A program made the position numbers and the translations under genes. DNA of 64,000 nt from assembly GCF_041821145.1 (NCBI RefSeq), contig NZ_JBGUBC010000008.1:71932-135931 (forward strand), given 5' to 3'. Below are positions 8,481-16,564 of the stretch, in pieces; the first letter of the stretch is position 1, and each line of letters opens with the position of its first letter. The notes under the pieces are model-generated. The model did not search any database. It had not been told where the DNA came from and saw only the letters and a list, made by a program, of their open reading frames with translations. Source of the stretch: Halopenitus sp041821145 (GTDB taxonomy: Archaea; Halobacteriota; Halobacteria; Halobacteriales; Haloferacaceae).

Positions 8481-9971
8481 ATGACGAACGATCGACGATC
8501 GACGACCGATCGCGGGGATTCGATCGCGGATCTCCCGCGTGAGGATCCCCTCGCGGCCGTCTCTCCGCTCGACGGACGGTATGCCGGACGGACCGAACCG
8601 CTCTCGCCGTACGCGAGCGAAGCCGGGTTGATGCGGGCCCGCACTCGCGTCGAGGCCGAATATCTGATCGCCCTGGCCGACCTCGACGTGACGCCGATCG
8701 ACATGGATGAGGACGCCCGATCGGCGATCCGATCGACGTACCGAACCTTCGACGCCGCGGACGCACGCCTTATCAAGGATCTCGAGGTACGTGGTGCCGA
8801 GGGCTACGAGGCGACCAATCACGACGTGAAGGCGATCGAGTATTTCCTCCGCGTCCGGCTGTCGGAGTTGACGACGGACGGGACGGCCAGGAACGAGAAC
8901 CCGATCGACGACGCCGAGGCACTGTATCCGTGGATTCACTTCGGCCTCACGAGCGAGGACGTCAACAATCTCGCCCATCGGCTCCTCGTGAAACCCGCGA
9001 TCGAGGAGGTACTCGTCCCCGCAATCCGGGAAGTTCGCGAGGAGTTGACGACGCTTGCCCACGATTACCGCGACGTACCGATGCTCGCACGGACGCATGG
9101 CCAACCGGCAACGCCCACCACCTTTGGAAAGGAAATGGCGGTCTATGCGACCCGACTCGGACGTGGACTCGGCCGACTCAAGGACGCGACGGACGCGATC
9201 GCCGGCAAACTCGCGGGTGCCTCCGGGACGTACGCCGCCCACGAGGCGGCTTACTCGGAAGTCGACTGGCGGGCGTTCTCCCGGTCGTTCGTGACCGACC
9301 TCGGGCTCGAACACGTCGACCTCACGACGCAGGTAAACCCCTGTGACGATCTAGCCGCCGTCTTCGATGCAATCCGTGGGATCAACAACGTCCTCCGGGA
9401 CCTCGATCTCGACGCTTGGCTGTACGTCTCCGACCGCTATCTCGGCCAGGAAACCGTCGAGGGCGAAACCGGCTCCTCGACGATGCCTCATAAGGTGAAC
9501 CCGATCGACTTCGAGAACAGCGAGGGGAACCTCTCGAAGGCCAACGCTGACCTCACGTTCCTAGCCGACTACATCACCACCTCGCGTCTCCAGCGTGACC
9601 TTTCGGATTCGACCGTCAAACGAAACGTCGGCGCCGCGCTCGCCCATAGCCTGATCGGCTACTCGAAGGCGGCGGACGGACTGGAGACGGTCGTGCCGAA
9701 CGAGCAGGTCATGCACGAGGAACTGGAGGGGACCCCGGAGATCATCGGTGAGGCCGTCCAGACGATCCTTCGACGGGAGGGCGATACGGAGGCGTACGAA
9801 CGGGTGAAGACGTTGAGTCGAGGGAAACGCGTCACGCTCGCGGACTTTCGTGAGCTCTTCGCGGAGTTGTCGGTCGACGAGTCGGTTCGTGAGGAGCTGA
9901 ATGCGTTGACGCCCGCCGGCTACACCGGGATCGCGGACGACCTCGCGGTCACGATCGACGACGAGCAGTAA
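8481..9971 (+). CDS. purB: Adenylosuccinate lyase
   Basis: Catalyses fumarate elimination from SAICAR and from adenylosuccinate. The 496-residue protein contains the fumarase/aspartase superfamily signature GSSTMPHKVNPIDFEN, the catalytic loop region RTHGQPATPTTFGKE and the early substrate-binding SPLDGRYAGR. I chose the ATG at 8481. The frame is open further upstream to 8166, but that part overlaps the 5' end of the divergent purN/purH gene in antisense and reads as non-coding. Confidence 0.97.
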   Translation: MTNDRRSTTDRGDSIADLPREDPLAAVSPLDGRYAGRTEPLSPYASEAGLMRARTRVEAEYLIALADLDVTPIDMDEDARSAIRSTYRTFDAADARLIKDLEVRGAEGYEATNHDVKAIEYFLRVRLSELTTDGTARNENPIDDAEALYPWIHFGLTSEDVNNLAHRLLVKPAIEEVLVPAIREVREELTTLAHDYRDVPMLARTHGQPATPTTFGKEMAVYATRLGRGLGRLKDATDAIAGKLAGASGTYAAHEAAYSEVDWRAFSRSFVTDLGLEHVDLTTQVNPCDDLAAVFDAIRGINNVLRDLDLDAWLYVSDRYLGQETVEGETGSSTMPHKVNPIDFENSEGNLSKANADLTFLADYITTSRLQRDLSDSTVKRNVGAALAHSLIGYSKAADGLETVVPNEQVMHEELEGTPEIIGEAVQTILRREGDTEAYERVKTLSRGKRVTLADFRELFAELSVDESVREELNALTPAGYTGIADDLAVTIDDEQ

Positions 9972-10172
9972 GTGTTGGGAGGGACGAGGATCGACGGTCT
10001 CCGGCTACCTGATAAACTAGATAACGCGATAGAGAAAGTCGAGATGAAATCGGCCGACGCCGAGAGCCCGTCCCGGGATCTCTGATCGATCGTGTCGTCA
10101 CGGATGATGAATCCGTGAACAGCAGACCACTCGGAGAGGGCACTGTGTCGACCACGCTACTCGCTCTCTCGA

Positions 10173-10424
10173 TCACCGCTGAGTGGAACGAGACGCCGTC
10201 CGTTCCTCAGTAGTCGCGCGCTGTCGGTGGGCAGCATCCCACTCTTCGAATACACCGTATTCCGTCATCGTCGTCATGCCAGCGATGGCGGCCCGAAGAC
10301 TGATTCCAATGAGGGGGATGTCGGCGACCGTTACAATGACGTCCGCTTGAATCACGGCTCCGTCGCGCAACAGCACGTCAATGAACTCAACGATAGCGTG
10401 CGTATCGTCCTTTGTTGGATCCAT
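10173..10424 (-). CDS. gvpM: Gas vesicle protein GvpM
   Basis: GvpA-paralogous minor shell or nucleation protein, 83 residues. MDPTKDDTHAIVEFIDVLL at the start and the core VIQADVIVTVADIPLIG with ISLRAAIAGM correspond to the GvpA/J/M hydrophobic fold. The ATG at 10424 lies 5 bases after the gvpL stop. It is the last gene of the gvpDEFGHIJKLM set. The tail after about residue 65 is polar and lacks the fold. Confidence 0.95.
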   Translation of the reverse strand: MDPTKDDTHAIVEFIDVLLRDGAVIQADVIVTVADIPLIGISLRAAIAGMTTMTEYGVFEEWDAAHRQRATTEERTASRSTQR

Positions 10425-10429
10425 GCTTT

Positions 10430-11275
10430 CTACCCGATGTCCGGTGCGAACGTATACGGTGGCCATGCCCCGGTGAATCTGATTCTAACTCCGTTCTGCT
10501 CGACTAATTCGTCCAACCGGTCACCGAGTGCGGATTCATCCGTTGCGTCCGCGAGGACTGCCAGTCGCGCAACTTGTTCCCCCTCGGTTGCGGCGCTGGG
10601 TTCCGATAGCTGAGAGTGGGGATCCTGTTCAATCAGTTCGTTCACGACAGGGGTGACTGTCTCTTTCAGCCTCGCGTTTAGCTCGGCGCGATGTTCTTGC
10701 TTCAGTTCGCGAAGCCGCTTGTCGTACTGTTTCTCGAGTAGAAATGCCTTACCGGCCCCTGCCCGCTGTTGGCGTTGCTGTAATTCCTGCAACTGATCGT
10801 CCTGATCTGCGATCTCGTCTTCGAACGTCGACGGTTCCCAGAACAATCGAATCCGATACTCCCACGTGTCTGCAAACGATGTCAACGCCTCGCGAATCCT
10901 GTCGTGTTGTCCATGCAACCACTGGGTGACACCCGTATCACCCCCCTCAAGAACGGTGTTGAACCGCATCGGTAGCGGTGTCCCGAATACGTCGCCCGCC
11001 GCGTCGACGACGTGCTGGTGCCTGAGAATCCGTTTTTTTACTTGTTCCGGATTCTCCGTACTGTAGATCGTTTCACAGTCGTGGACAACGGCTCCGACAG
11101 TTCCCTCTTCGATGACGTACACGGAGTTGTCTCCAACTCCTCTTGTGGACATGGTATCCAGCTCTGCGGTCGTGATGTCCACCAAGCAGTAGAGGTAACG
11201 GCCACCGGTAACCGCTTGTTCCTCGTTTGATCCAGTGGACTGTTCTGTGGCTGAGGGAGAAGACTGGTCAGTCAT
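10430..11275 (-). CDS. gvpL: Gas vesicle protein GvpL (GvpF/L family)
   Basis: Accessory protein of the GvpF/L family, thought to bind GvpA and other accessory proteins during early assembly. From the ATG at 11275 the product has 281 residues: an acidic start, then GRYLYCLVD (ferredoxin-like N-terminal subdomain), a Gln/Arg-rich coiled-coil segment around residues 165-200 and the conserved end FTGAWPPYTFAPDIG, matching the TGPWSPYNFV end of GvpF in the same cluster. The start overlaps the end of gvpK by 8 bases, and gvpM follows 5 bases after its stop. Confidence 0.95.
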   Translation of the reverse strand: MTDQSSPSATEQSTGSNEEQAVTGGRYLYCLVDITTAELDTMSTRGVGDNSVYVIEEGTVGAVVHDCETIYSTENPEQVKKRILRHQHVVDAAGDVFGTPLPMRFNTVLEGGDTGVTQWLHGQHDRIREALTSFADTWEYRIRLFWEPSTFEDEIADQDDQLQELQQRQQRAGAGKAFLLEKQYDKRLRELKQEHRAELNARLKETVTPVVNELIEQDPHSQLSEPSAATEGEQVARLAVLADATDESALGDRLDELVEQNGVRIRFTGAWPPYTFAPDIG

Positions 11276-11615
11276 CGGATTCATCACCGAAGGTAAATAA
11301 CGAGCCAGGGGATGGAGGGGTCTCCTGGTCGGATAGCTGCTCGATAGCACCACGTACGACGTGATCGAGATCGTTCTTGAAGTCGGCGACGTCCTTGTTG
11401 ATGTTTTCCTGTTGTTTTAACCGTTCAATCTCTTCTTCTAAGGCGTGCAGTTGCTGGCCTAATCGTTCGATCTCAGCTTCGGAGAGATTCCCAGATTCCA
11501 TCCGTCGCACGGCCTCCTGTTCGAGAGCCTCGACTAGCAATTCGACGACGGTCACGACGAGAGCAGTGATCCCGCCCTGTAAATCGTCTGCATCTTCATC
11601 AAGCGCGAGTTCCAC
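11268..11615 (-). CDS. gvpK: Gas vesicle protein GvpK
   Basis: Accessory gas vesicle protein of 115 residues. The conserved stretch is LQGGITALVVTVVELLVEALEQEAVRRMESGNL, split by the central Val/Leu-rich helix, followed by a charged coiled coil LGQQLHALEEEIERLKQQ at residues 53-70. Its exact role is unresolved in the family, but it is needed for vesicle formation. Two bases separate it from gvpJ, and its end overlaps the gvpL start. Confidence 0.95.
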   Translation of the reverse strand: MELALDEDADDLQGGITALVVTVVELLVEALEQEAVRRMESGNLSEAEIERLGQQLHALEEEIERLKQQENINKDVADFKNDLDHVVRGAIEQLSDQETPPSPGSLFTFGDESDD

Positions 11616-11617
11616 TA

Positions 11618-11968
11618 CTACTCACTCTCCTGTGGTGTCGTGTTTGAGATCGACGCTCGTTCCTCTCCCGACGGCTCGTGTTCGTCCATTTGTCCGGATC
11701 CAGATCCGGCGTCCGGGCTATCGGAACTATCGGACGAAACGCCAGCCGCTGTCTCGACGCGCTCCATGTCTGTTCCAGTGGGAAACTCGAGGCCGTATTG
11801 GGCCGCGGTTTCGAATGAAGCGATAGCTGCCCGCAACTCGATGCCCAGCAGTTCGGTGTCTCCGATGCTGACCGCAACATCGGCGTTGACGACTACCCCT
11901 TTGTCCAACAGCATCTCCAGCATCTCGGCGAGATCACCCTGTGAGCGGGTTGGCTTAGGGTCACTCAT
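11618..11968 (-). CDS. gvpJ: Gas vesicle protein GvpJ
   Basis: GvpA-paralogous minor structural protein, probably at the vesicle tips or in nucleation. From the ATG at 11968 the product has 116 residues: core LDKGVVVNADVAVSIGDTE followed by LLGIELRAAIASFETA, very close to GvpA, then an acidic Ser/Asp/Glu-rich tail of about 55 residues. The start sits inside the last codons of gvpI (overlap 8 bases). The tail is longer than in GvpA and is typical of J proteins. Confidence 0.95.
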   Translation of the reverse strand: MSDPKPTRSQGDLAEMLEMLLDKGVVVNADVAVSIGDTELLGIELRAAIASFETAAQYGLEFPTGTDMERVETAAGVSSDSSDSPDAGSGSGQMDEHEPSGEERASISNTTPQESE

Positions 11969-12377
11969 CCGTCGACACCTCCTCATCGTCAGTCTCGTGT
12001 TCGGCCACAGGAGTCGTCGTCGATGTTTCGTCACCCTCGATCATTTTGCGGTAGAGTCGCCGGCCATACAACCGCTCGCGAGCTGGTACCACCGAGTATT
12101 TGGGTGTCTCCGGGACGGTCGAATGGGAGTTGCGGGTCGCGTTTTCGGCGTTCGACTTCTGGGGGGGCAGCGTCGAGTGCGCCGTTGGATTCGTTCCCTC
12201 CGTCTCATCATCATCATCACGCCGTGTTTCGGATTGACGTCGATTCCGGGTCCGACGGCGCGCGAGCTTCTCCCGCTGTTGGAGCAGTTTGCGTCGGGCC
12301 TTGTCGCGGTTCTTTTGTGCCTTCGCCTGCGCTTGTCGCGCCTTCTGCTTCCGTTTTTGCTGTTGTTTGTCCGTCAT
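11961..12377 (-). CDS. gvpI: Gas vesicle protein GvpI
   Basis: A 138-residue hydrophilic accessory protein with a strongly basic N-terminal 50 residues (Lys/Arg/Gln-rich, KAQKNRDKARRKLLQQ) and an acidic C-terminus. The central segment KYSVVPARERLYGRRLYRKMIEGDE is the conserved part in haloarchaeal GvpI. In Halobacterium GvpI affects vesicle length rather than formation. It overlaps gvpH by 4 bases and gvpJ by 8. Confidence 0.9.
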   Translation of the reverse strand: MTDKQQQKRKQKARQAQAKAQKNRDKARRKLLQQREKLARRRTRNRRQSETRRDDDDETEGTNPTAHSTLPPQKSNAENATRNSHSTVPETPKYSVVPARERLYGRRLYRKMIEGDETSTTTPVAEHETDDEEVSTDE

Positions 12378-12937
12378 TCAGACTCACCGTCGTTGGATTC
12401 GCTCGCCCGAGTTAGCCGAATTTCGAGAATCTGATTATTGAGTGCTACGTCGGTGATCGTCACGTCCGGTTGGTCGAGCGCCACGCGCTCGACGAGTTCC
12501 TCGTTGGCCCACAACTCAAGAGCTGGATCGTCAGCGTCGAGCGTGACGTCGAGTTCATCGTCAGTAACGCCGGGCAAATCCGCGATGACGACACGTTCGT
12601 CATTGCTGATCTCCCGTGTCTCGATACGGATCGACTCCTCGTCTCCCTGCTGACTGCGTGTTCGTTCTTCGGTTCGGGACCGATCAGAAACAGGCTGATC
12701 GCGTGGTGAAGCTGTGCGATCATCGGGGCCAAGCCCAATCGAGACATCGTAGCTATAATCGATACGGGTACTCCCGCGATCGATACGGCCCGATCCCTGT
12801 CGATACCCACCCTCGTCCTCCTCGATCTCGGCGAGCGCCTCGATAAGGGCTTGTAACTGTCCAAGCAGGCCACTTGGGTCTGATGAGCTATCAGACTTGT
12901 CGGATGTGTCGTCAGTATTGTTGTGATCGGATGCCAT
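12374..12937 (-). CDS. gvpH: Gas vesicle protein GvpH (Hsp20-like)
   Basis: 187 residues with a disordered Ser/Asp-rich N-terminus. From about residue 105 there is an alpha-crystallin-like domain: ERVVIADLPGVTDDELDVTL, a beta strand LELWANEELVERVAL and a final LNNQILEIRLTRA. It is expected to act as a small heat-shock-type chaperone keeping hydrophobic Gvp subunits soluble. A Gly/Arg/Asp segment around residues 43-70 repeats GxGRIDRGSTRIDYSY-like units. The gene is placed between gvpG (adjacent) and gvpI (4-base overlap). Confidence 0.93.
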   Translation of the reverse strand: MASDHNNTDDTSDKSDSSSDPSGLLGQLQALIEALAEIEEDEGGYRQGSGRIDRGSTRIDYSYDVSIGLGPDDRTASPRDQPVSDRSRTEERTRSQQGDEESIRIETREISNDERVVIADLPGVTDDELDVTLDADDPALELWANEELVERVALDQPDVTITDVALNNQILEIRLTRASESNDGESE

Positions 12938-13188
12938 TAGCGTTTAACCTCCATTTGATTCCGCATTTGGGCCTGGATCTGCTCGGCCATCTCCACTTGC
13001 GCCTCGAGTTCCTGCTTGCGCTCTTCGTACTCCTCCTTCGATCGCTCGCCAATCTCGTACAGCAGTCGGTTTTCCTTGATGTCGTCTTGGATCGCCTCCA
13101 TATCGTACATCTCGTCTAGTGCCATCGTTTGCAAGATATCCAGCAGCGAGAGGAAGGGGTTCACCAGCAGATCATCCACGAGGAACAT
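12937..13188 (-). CDS. gvpG: Gas vesicle protein GvpG
   Basis: Small accessory protein, 83 residues, mostly helical. It starts MFLVDDLLVNPFLSLLDILQ, an amphipathic hydrophobic helix, and continues with a charged coiled coil EERKQELEAQVEMAEQIQAQ. Family members bind GvpF/L and other accessory proteins in a nucleation complex. The stop abuts the gvpH start, and gvpF lies 3 bases upstream. Confidence 0.94.
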   Translation of the reverse strand: MFLVDDLLVNPFLSLLDILQTMALDEMYDMEAIQDDIKENRLLYEIGERSKEEYEERKQELEAQVEMAEQIQAQMRNQMEVKR

Positions 13189-13191
13189 GTC

Positions 13192-13836
13192 TCATCTCCC
13201 TCCTTGCTGCTGATCGGCACCGATGTGGATGTCTACGAAGTTGTACGGTGACCACGGCCCAGTATACTGAATCATCAACTCATCATCGTACTCCGCCTCG
13301 ATCTCATCGATTACGTCGTCGAAGGCATCCCGATGCTCGCGCTCGACCAGATACGACTTGTTCACGATGAGCCGGTCGCTAAAGAGATCGTTCTCAGTTT
13401 CGTTGAGACTCACCGCTGAGAGCCGGTCTATCACATCGTCCTGAATCTCCGCTTGGGACGGCCCGCTCTCGTCGGGGGCGATTATCTTCACCCCGAGTTC
13501 GACCGTGCCCTCAATGTCGTTCAACGTGCTGCGCAGGGCGCGCCGTGCCCCCCGCAGGACGCCCTTCAACGTACGGCCGTTCTTGAACGCCATCCCGAAA
13601 CTCATCGGCACGACTGTACGGCCGCCGTCGTATTCGAGTACACGCTGTAGGACGTTGTTGTGCGCCTCTACGGCCTCATCTGTACGCTCCGGTTCCGTCG
13701 TGTCAATATCAGATACCACGGCAGACAGCGTGCGGTAATCGACCGTGTACACGTGCTCTGCTTGCCCAACTCCGTCGACCTCTAATTCAATATCTTCCTG
13801 TTCGATGACGCCATACGTGTAAAGATTATCGCTCAT
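13192..13836 (-). CDS. gvpF: Gas vesicle protein GvpF
   Basis: GvpF/L family protein, 214 residues, reported to sit at the gas-facing side of growing vesicles and to bind GvpA. The two-domain pattern is visible: NLYTYGVIEQED at the start, VVPMSFGMAFKNGRTLKGVL in the middle, and YTGPWSPYNFVDIHIG at the end, shared with GvpL. I chose the ATG at 13836 because an upstream in-frame ATG at 13845 lies inside the gvpE end; gvpE overlaps it by 11 bases. Confidence 0.95.
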   Translation of the reverse strand: MSDNLYTYGVIEQEDIELEVDGVGQAEHVYTVDYRTLSAVVSDIDTTEPERTDEAVEAHNNVLQRVLEYDGGRTVVPMSFGMAFKNGRTLKGVLRGARRALRSTLNDIEGTVELGVKIIAPDESGPSQAEIQDDVIDRLSAVSLNETENDLFSDRLIVNKSYLVEREHRDAFDDVIDEIEAEYDDELMIQYTGPWSPYNFVDIHIGADQQQGGR

Positions 13837-14404
13837 CCGCCTCACCTCGCGGTGGCTCTAAATCGCGGGACCTGCAATCGATCAGTAATGCCTTCAGCAG
13901 GAGCGACAACGTGACCAACCGGTTTACCTCTGGCACAATTCTGTTGAAGGTGGTTTCACAATCAGTGATCTGATAGACTTTTCGCATCTTTAGCTCGGTC
14001 ATGGCAAGCAGACCCTCGTCTGCGAGATCGGTTAAATGAGGATAGACCGTACCGGGGCTCAAATCCGCACCGAACAGTCGACGGAGATCCTGGCGAAGTT
14101 CTTTCCCACACGCACGGCCTCGAACAGCGATCAACAGAAGCAAAATTTCGTCTAATTGTGCGATGATGTTCTCATTGCTGATAGATTGAAGATAGTTATC
14201 ATCGAGCCAATTCTCTATCGTGGTCACCGCGTCGTCAGTAAGTGGGGTCTCTCTGTATTGCGACGACGGACTATCGTCGCCTTTGTGGGATGTGTATTCT
14301 GGTTCAAGTTCGGACGCAAGCAACGACTCGCCATCCGAACCGGTAAATGATAGCTCGATGCCTGTCTCGATTTCGTCGTGGAATTCCTTGAACAGTTGAT
14401 TCAT
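13826..14404 (-). CDS. gvpE: Gas vesicle transcription activator GvpE (PadR-like)
   Basis: Activator of the gvpA and gvpD promoters in haloarchaea. The 192-residue length equals that of known GvpE. The C-terminal half is a winged helix of PadR type: IAQLDEILLLLIAVRGRACG, then GKELRQDLRRLFG and SPGTVYPHLTDLADEGLL (recognition helix and wing), then a leucine-rich dimerisation helix near residues 160-180. The gene lies between gvpD and gvpF. A candidate binding site with the published half-site sequence is present at 16155-16174 in front of gvpA. Confidence 0.9.
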   Translation of the reverse strand: MNQLFKEFHDEIETGIELSFTGSDGESLLASELEPEYTSHKGDDSPSSQYRETPLTDDAVTTIENWLDDNYLQSISNENIIAQLDEILLLLIAVRGRACGKELRQDLRRLFGADLSPGTVYPHLTDLADEGLLAMTELKMRKVYQITDCETTFNRIVPEVNRLVTLSLLLKALLIDCRSRDLEPPRGEADER

Positions 14405-14407
14405 TTG

Positions 14408-16021
14408 TCAGACCACCTCTGTGAGTGTGATCTTCGGAATGGATTGTGATTGGTCGATGCCGATACCGAGCAGCGGGGTCAGTGGATTCTCGCCATACAG
14501 CATGATGGCGTTGCCCGATCGCTCCAGCCGGAAGTGCATGTCCGCGACACGGTCCGCCCGCTTTCGGAGTTCCGTTCCCGGCTTGGTGATAAGGATCGTC
14601 AGGTCGTTGTGGAGGGCGACGTAATTCGCGAAATCGCCCAACCGAGTCTCGAATGCCGTTCGTGCCGTATCCATACTGATCACGTGTAACAACGGCCCCT
14701 CACTCTGCTCGCGCATCTGCTCGGCGTATCCAATGTACCGTTCGTAATCAAGTTGGCCCCCTTCTAAGGGCGACTTGAGTTCCTTGTTGATTGTAGCGGA
14801 TCGTTTCTCATCCGCCACATCTCCGCTGGTGTGCTTCCCTTCTTGGATGAATTCTGTCTCGACTTGGGTACCGTGTTTTGTATCGGATGGAGGAACCATC
14901 TGTGACGGTTCGGAGGGTGTCTCGGCGTGTCGGTCCTCCTCAGACGGCCCCGTACTTCGAGAATGGCTCGCGTATGTCTCGAAGATGTGACAGTACGTCT
15001 CGAACGCCCTGGCTGCCAACACCGTATTCAGATCGTTGTGGAGCAATCCGGGACTCCCCTCACGCGGGGGGACGACAGCAACGCCCATCTCATTGGCGAG
15101 AAAGTTTCGGATGGTCGGGAGCGTCAGCACGCTCCACGCGTCCCGGGAGAGATCGGTCCCCAAATCGAGGTGAACGACGCTTCCGCGGTTGTACCCGCCG
15201 GAGAGGATGGGGTCAAGATCACTGATCCCCGTCGAAAACTTCGCCTTCGTATTCGGGCGTGGATCCCACGTGCCGTCGCCGGTCCCCGTACGGACGGTGG
15301 ACAATTCGACGGGAGTGATCGCTTGAAACTGGCCGTCAGCAAGCGTGATGGGCTGTAACCGGTTGTCGATCCGAACGCTACGTAACTTCTCTAATCGGAG
15401 ATGACGTCGCGTTCGTCCCCGCTGGTCCTCAGAGACCTGCAGCGAGACCACGCCATCAACGATATACTCAAGCGGTGACGAATCGGCAGTTTCCGAGACG
15501 AGCAACGTCCGGATGTCCTCTTGGCGGGCGAGGGCGACCAACTGGGTTGTCACCGTCTCGATATCTGGAGGGTCGTCGTGCCGAGTGGACACGTACTCAT
15601 AGATGAGTTCCCAGCTGTCGAATGCGATCGTAAGCCGCTTGCTCGCATCCTTGATTCGTTGGATCCACTCAAGTAAGGAATCGAAATCCAACTTTTCGAA
15701 CGGGACATCCACGTCCAACGGAAGTTCGAACGCGTCTTGGGAGAGGTCAAGGATGTGTGTCTTATCGAGAGAGGAATGATCCTTGAAGTACATCTCGTGA
15801 ATAGTGTCTTGATCGACGCGTGTCGACACGTAGAGGACATCGCCATCACGCTCTAAGACATCAAGGCCACGGATTGAGAACAGCGTCTTACCTGTTCCCG
15901 GTGCTCCCTTAACCAGGAGGGTATGTCCCGGGGTGTCAGTAAAAAAGCGACTGATCTCGCGAGGAAAGAGCGCACGACCTTGTTGTTCCGGGGGGATGTA
16001 AGCGAAATCAGGTGAGGTCAT
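14408..16021 (-). CDS. gvpD: Gas vesicle repressor protein GvpD (KaiC/RecA-like ATPase)
   Basis: In Halobacterium and Haloferax mediterranei, GvpD counteracts GvpE and lowers its amount. From the ATG at 16021 the product has 537 residues. The P-loop KGAPGTGKT is at residues 38-46, and a second RecA-like region begins near residue 265 (GISDLDPILSGGYNRGSVV). Between them is a variable Ser/Glu/Thr-rich linker. The gene is first in the leftward gvpDEFGHIJKLM set, and gvpE starts 3 bases after its stop. An upstream in-frame ATG at 16063 would add 14 residues. Confidence 0.92.
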   Translation of the reverse strand: MTSPDFAYIPPEQQGRALFPREISRFFTDTPGHTLLVKGAPGTGKTLFSIRGLDVLERDGDVLYVSTRVDQDTIHEMYFKDHSSLDKTHILDLSQDAFELPLDVDVPFEKLDFDSLLEWIQRIKDASKRLTIAFDSWELIYEYVSTRHDDPPDIETVTTQLVALARQEDIRTLLVSETADSSPLEYIVDGVVSLQVSEDQRGRTRRHLRLEKLRSVRIDNRLQPITLADGQFQAITPVELSTVRTGTGDGTWDPRPNTKAKFSTGISDLDPILSGGYNRGSVVHLDLGTDLSRDAWSVLTLPTIRNFLANEMGVAVVPPREGSPGLLHNDLNTVLAARAFETYCHIFETYASHSRSTGPSEEDRHAETPSEPSQMVPPSDTKHGTQVETEFIQEGKHTSGDVADEKRSATINKELKSPLEGGQLDYERYIGYAEQMREQSEGPLLHVISMDTARTAFETRLGDFANYVALHNDLTILITKPGTELRKRADRVADMHFRLERSGNAIMLYGENPLTPLLGIGIDQSQSIPKITLTEVV

Positions 16022-16232
16022 GATGTGCGTGCTGGTCGGGGTGACGGAGCAGTTCCCACTCACTCACTCATGAGTGTGAAACACCACTCGGTTAAGACGG
16101 CCTGTGTGAGCAGTTAATTCCGGGATACGTATAGATGTGTGTTGTTACAGAAAGTGAAACGGATGCCAAAATCATGAAAGTATATTTATAAATACCTAAT
16201 TATTGCTAATACGGGTAGAACCCAAATCAATC
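16022..16232. promoter_or_regulatory. Divergent promoter region between gvpD and gvpA
   Basis: This 211-base gap separates the two arms of the gas vesicle cluster. On the plus strand, TGAAACGG at 16155-16162 followed after four bases by CAAAATCA at 16167-16174 resembles the GvpE-responsive upstream element described for haloarchaeal gvpA promoters. A strong TATA box TTTATAAAT follows at 16185-16193, which would place the gvpA transcript start about 20 bases before its ATG. Towards gvpD the signal is weaker: a CTTAACC near 16095 on the minus strand, and a 12-bp palindrome CACTCATGAGTG at 16065-16076. The whole gap is visibly AT-richer than the flanks. Confidence 0.75.
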
Positions 16233-16469
16233 ATGGCTCAGCCTGATTCCTCAAGTTTGGCCGAAGTTCTGGATCGTGTACTGGACAAAGGTGTCGTCGT
16301 CGACGTATGGGCGCGTGTCTCCCTCGTCGGAATCGAGATTCTAACCGTCGAAGCCCGAGTCGTTGCCGCATCGGTCGATACCTTCCTCCACTACGCTGAA
16401 GAGATAGCGAAGATCGAACAAGCGGAACTCACCGCTGGTGCCGAGGCGGCACCCGCGCCAGAGGCCTGA
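16233..16469 (+). CDS. gvpA: Gas vesicle major structural protein GvpA
   Basis: The ribbed shell of the gas vesicle is built from this 78-residue hydrophobic protein. The sequence runs SLAEVLDRVLDKGVVVDVWA, then RVSLVGIEILTVEARVVAAS and TFLHYAEEIAKIE, which is the canonical helix-strand-strand-helix order, and ends in an Ala/Glu/Pro tail. I chose the ATG at 16233; the in-frame extension to 16203 lies between the promoter and the expected leader. It is the first gene of gvpACNO. Confidence 0.98.
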   Translation: MAQPDSSSLAEVLDRVLDKGVVVDVWARVSLVGIEILTVEARVVAASVDTFLHYAEEIAKIEQAELTAGAEAAPAPEA

Positions 16470-16564
16470 CCCACTGGCCCGCTTCGGCGGACCGTAACGG
16501 AGGCGTATAGCTTGCAAACTAACCCTACTCAACCAATTTTTGCACCAACCCCAACCCATCACCC

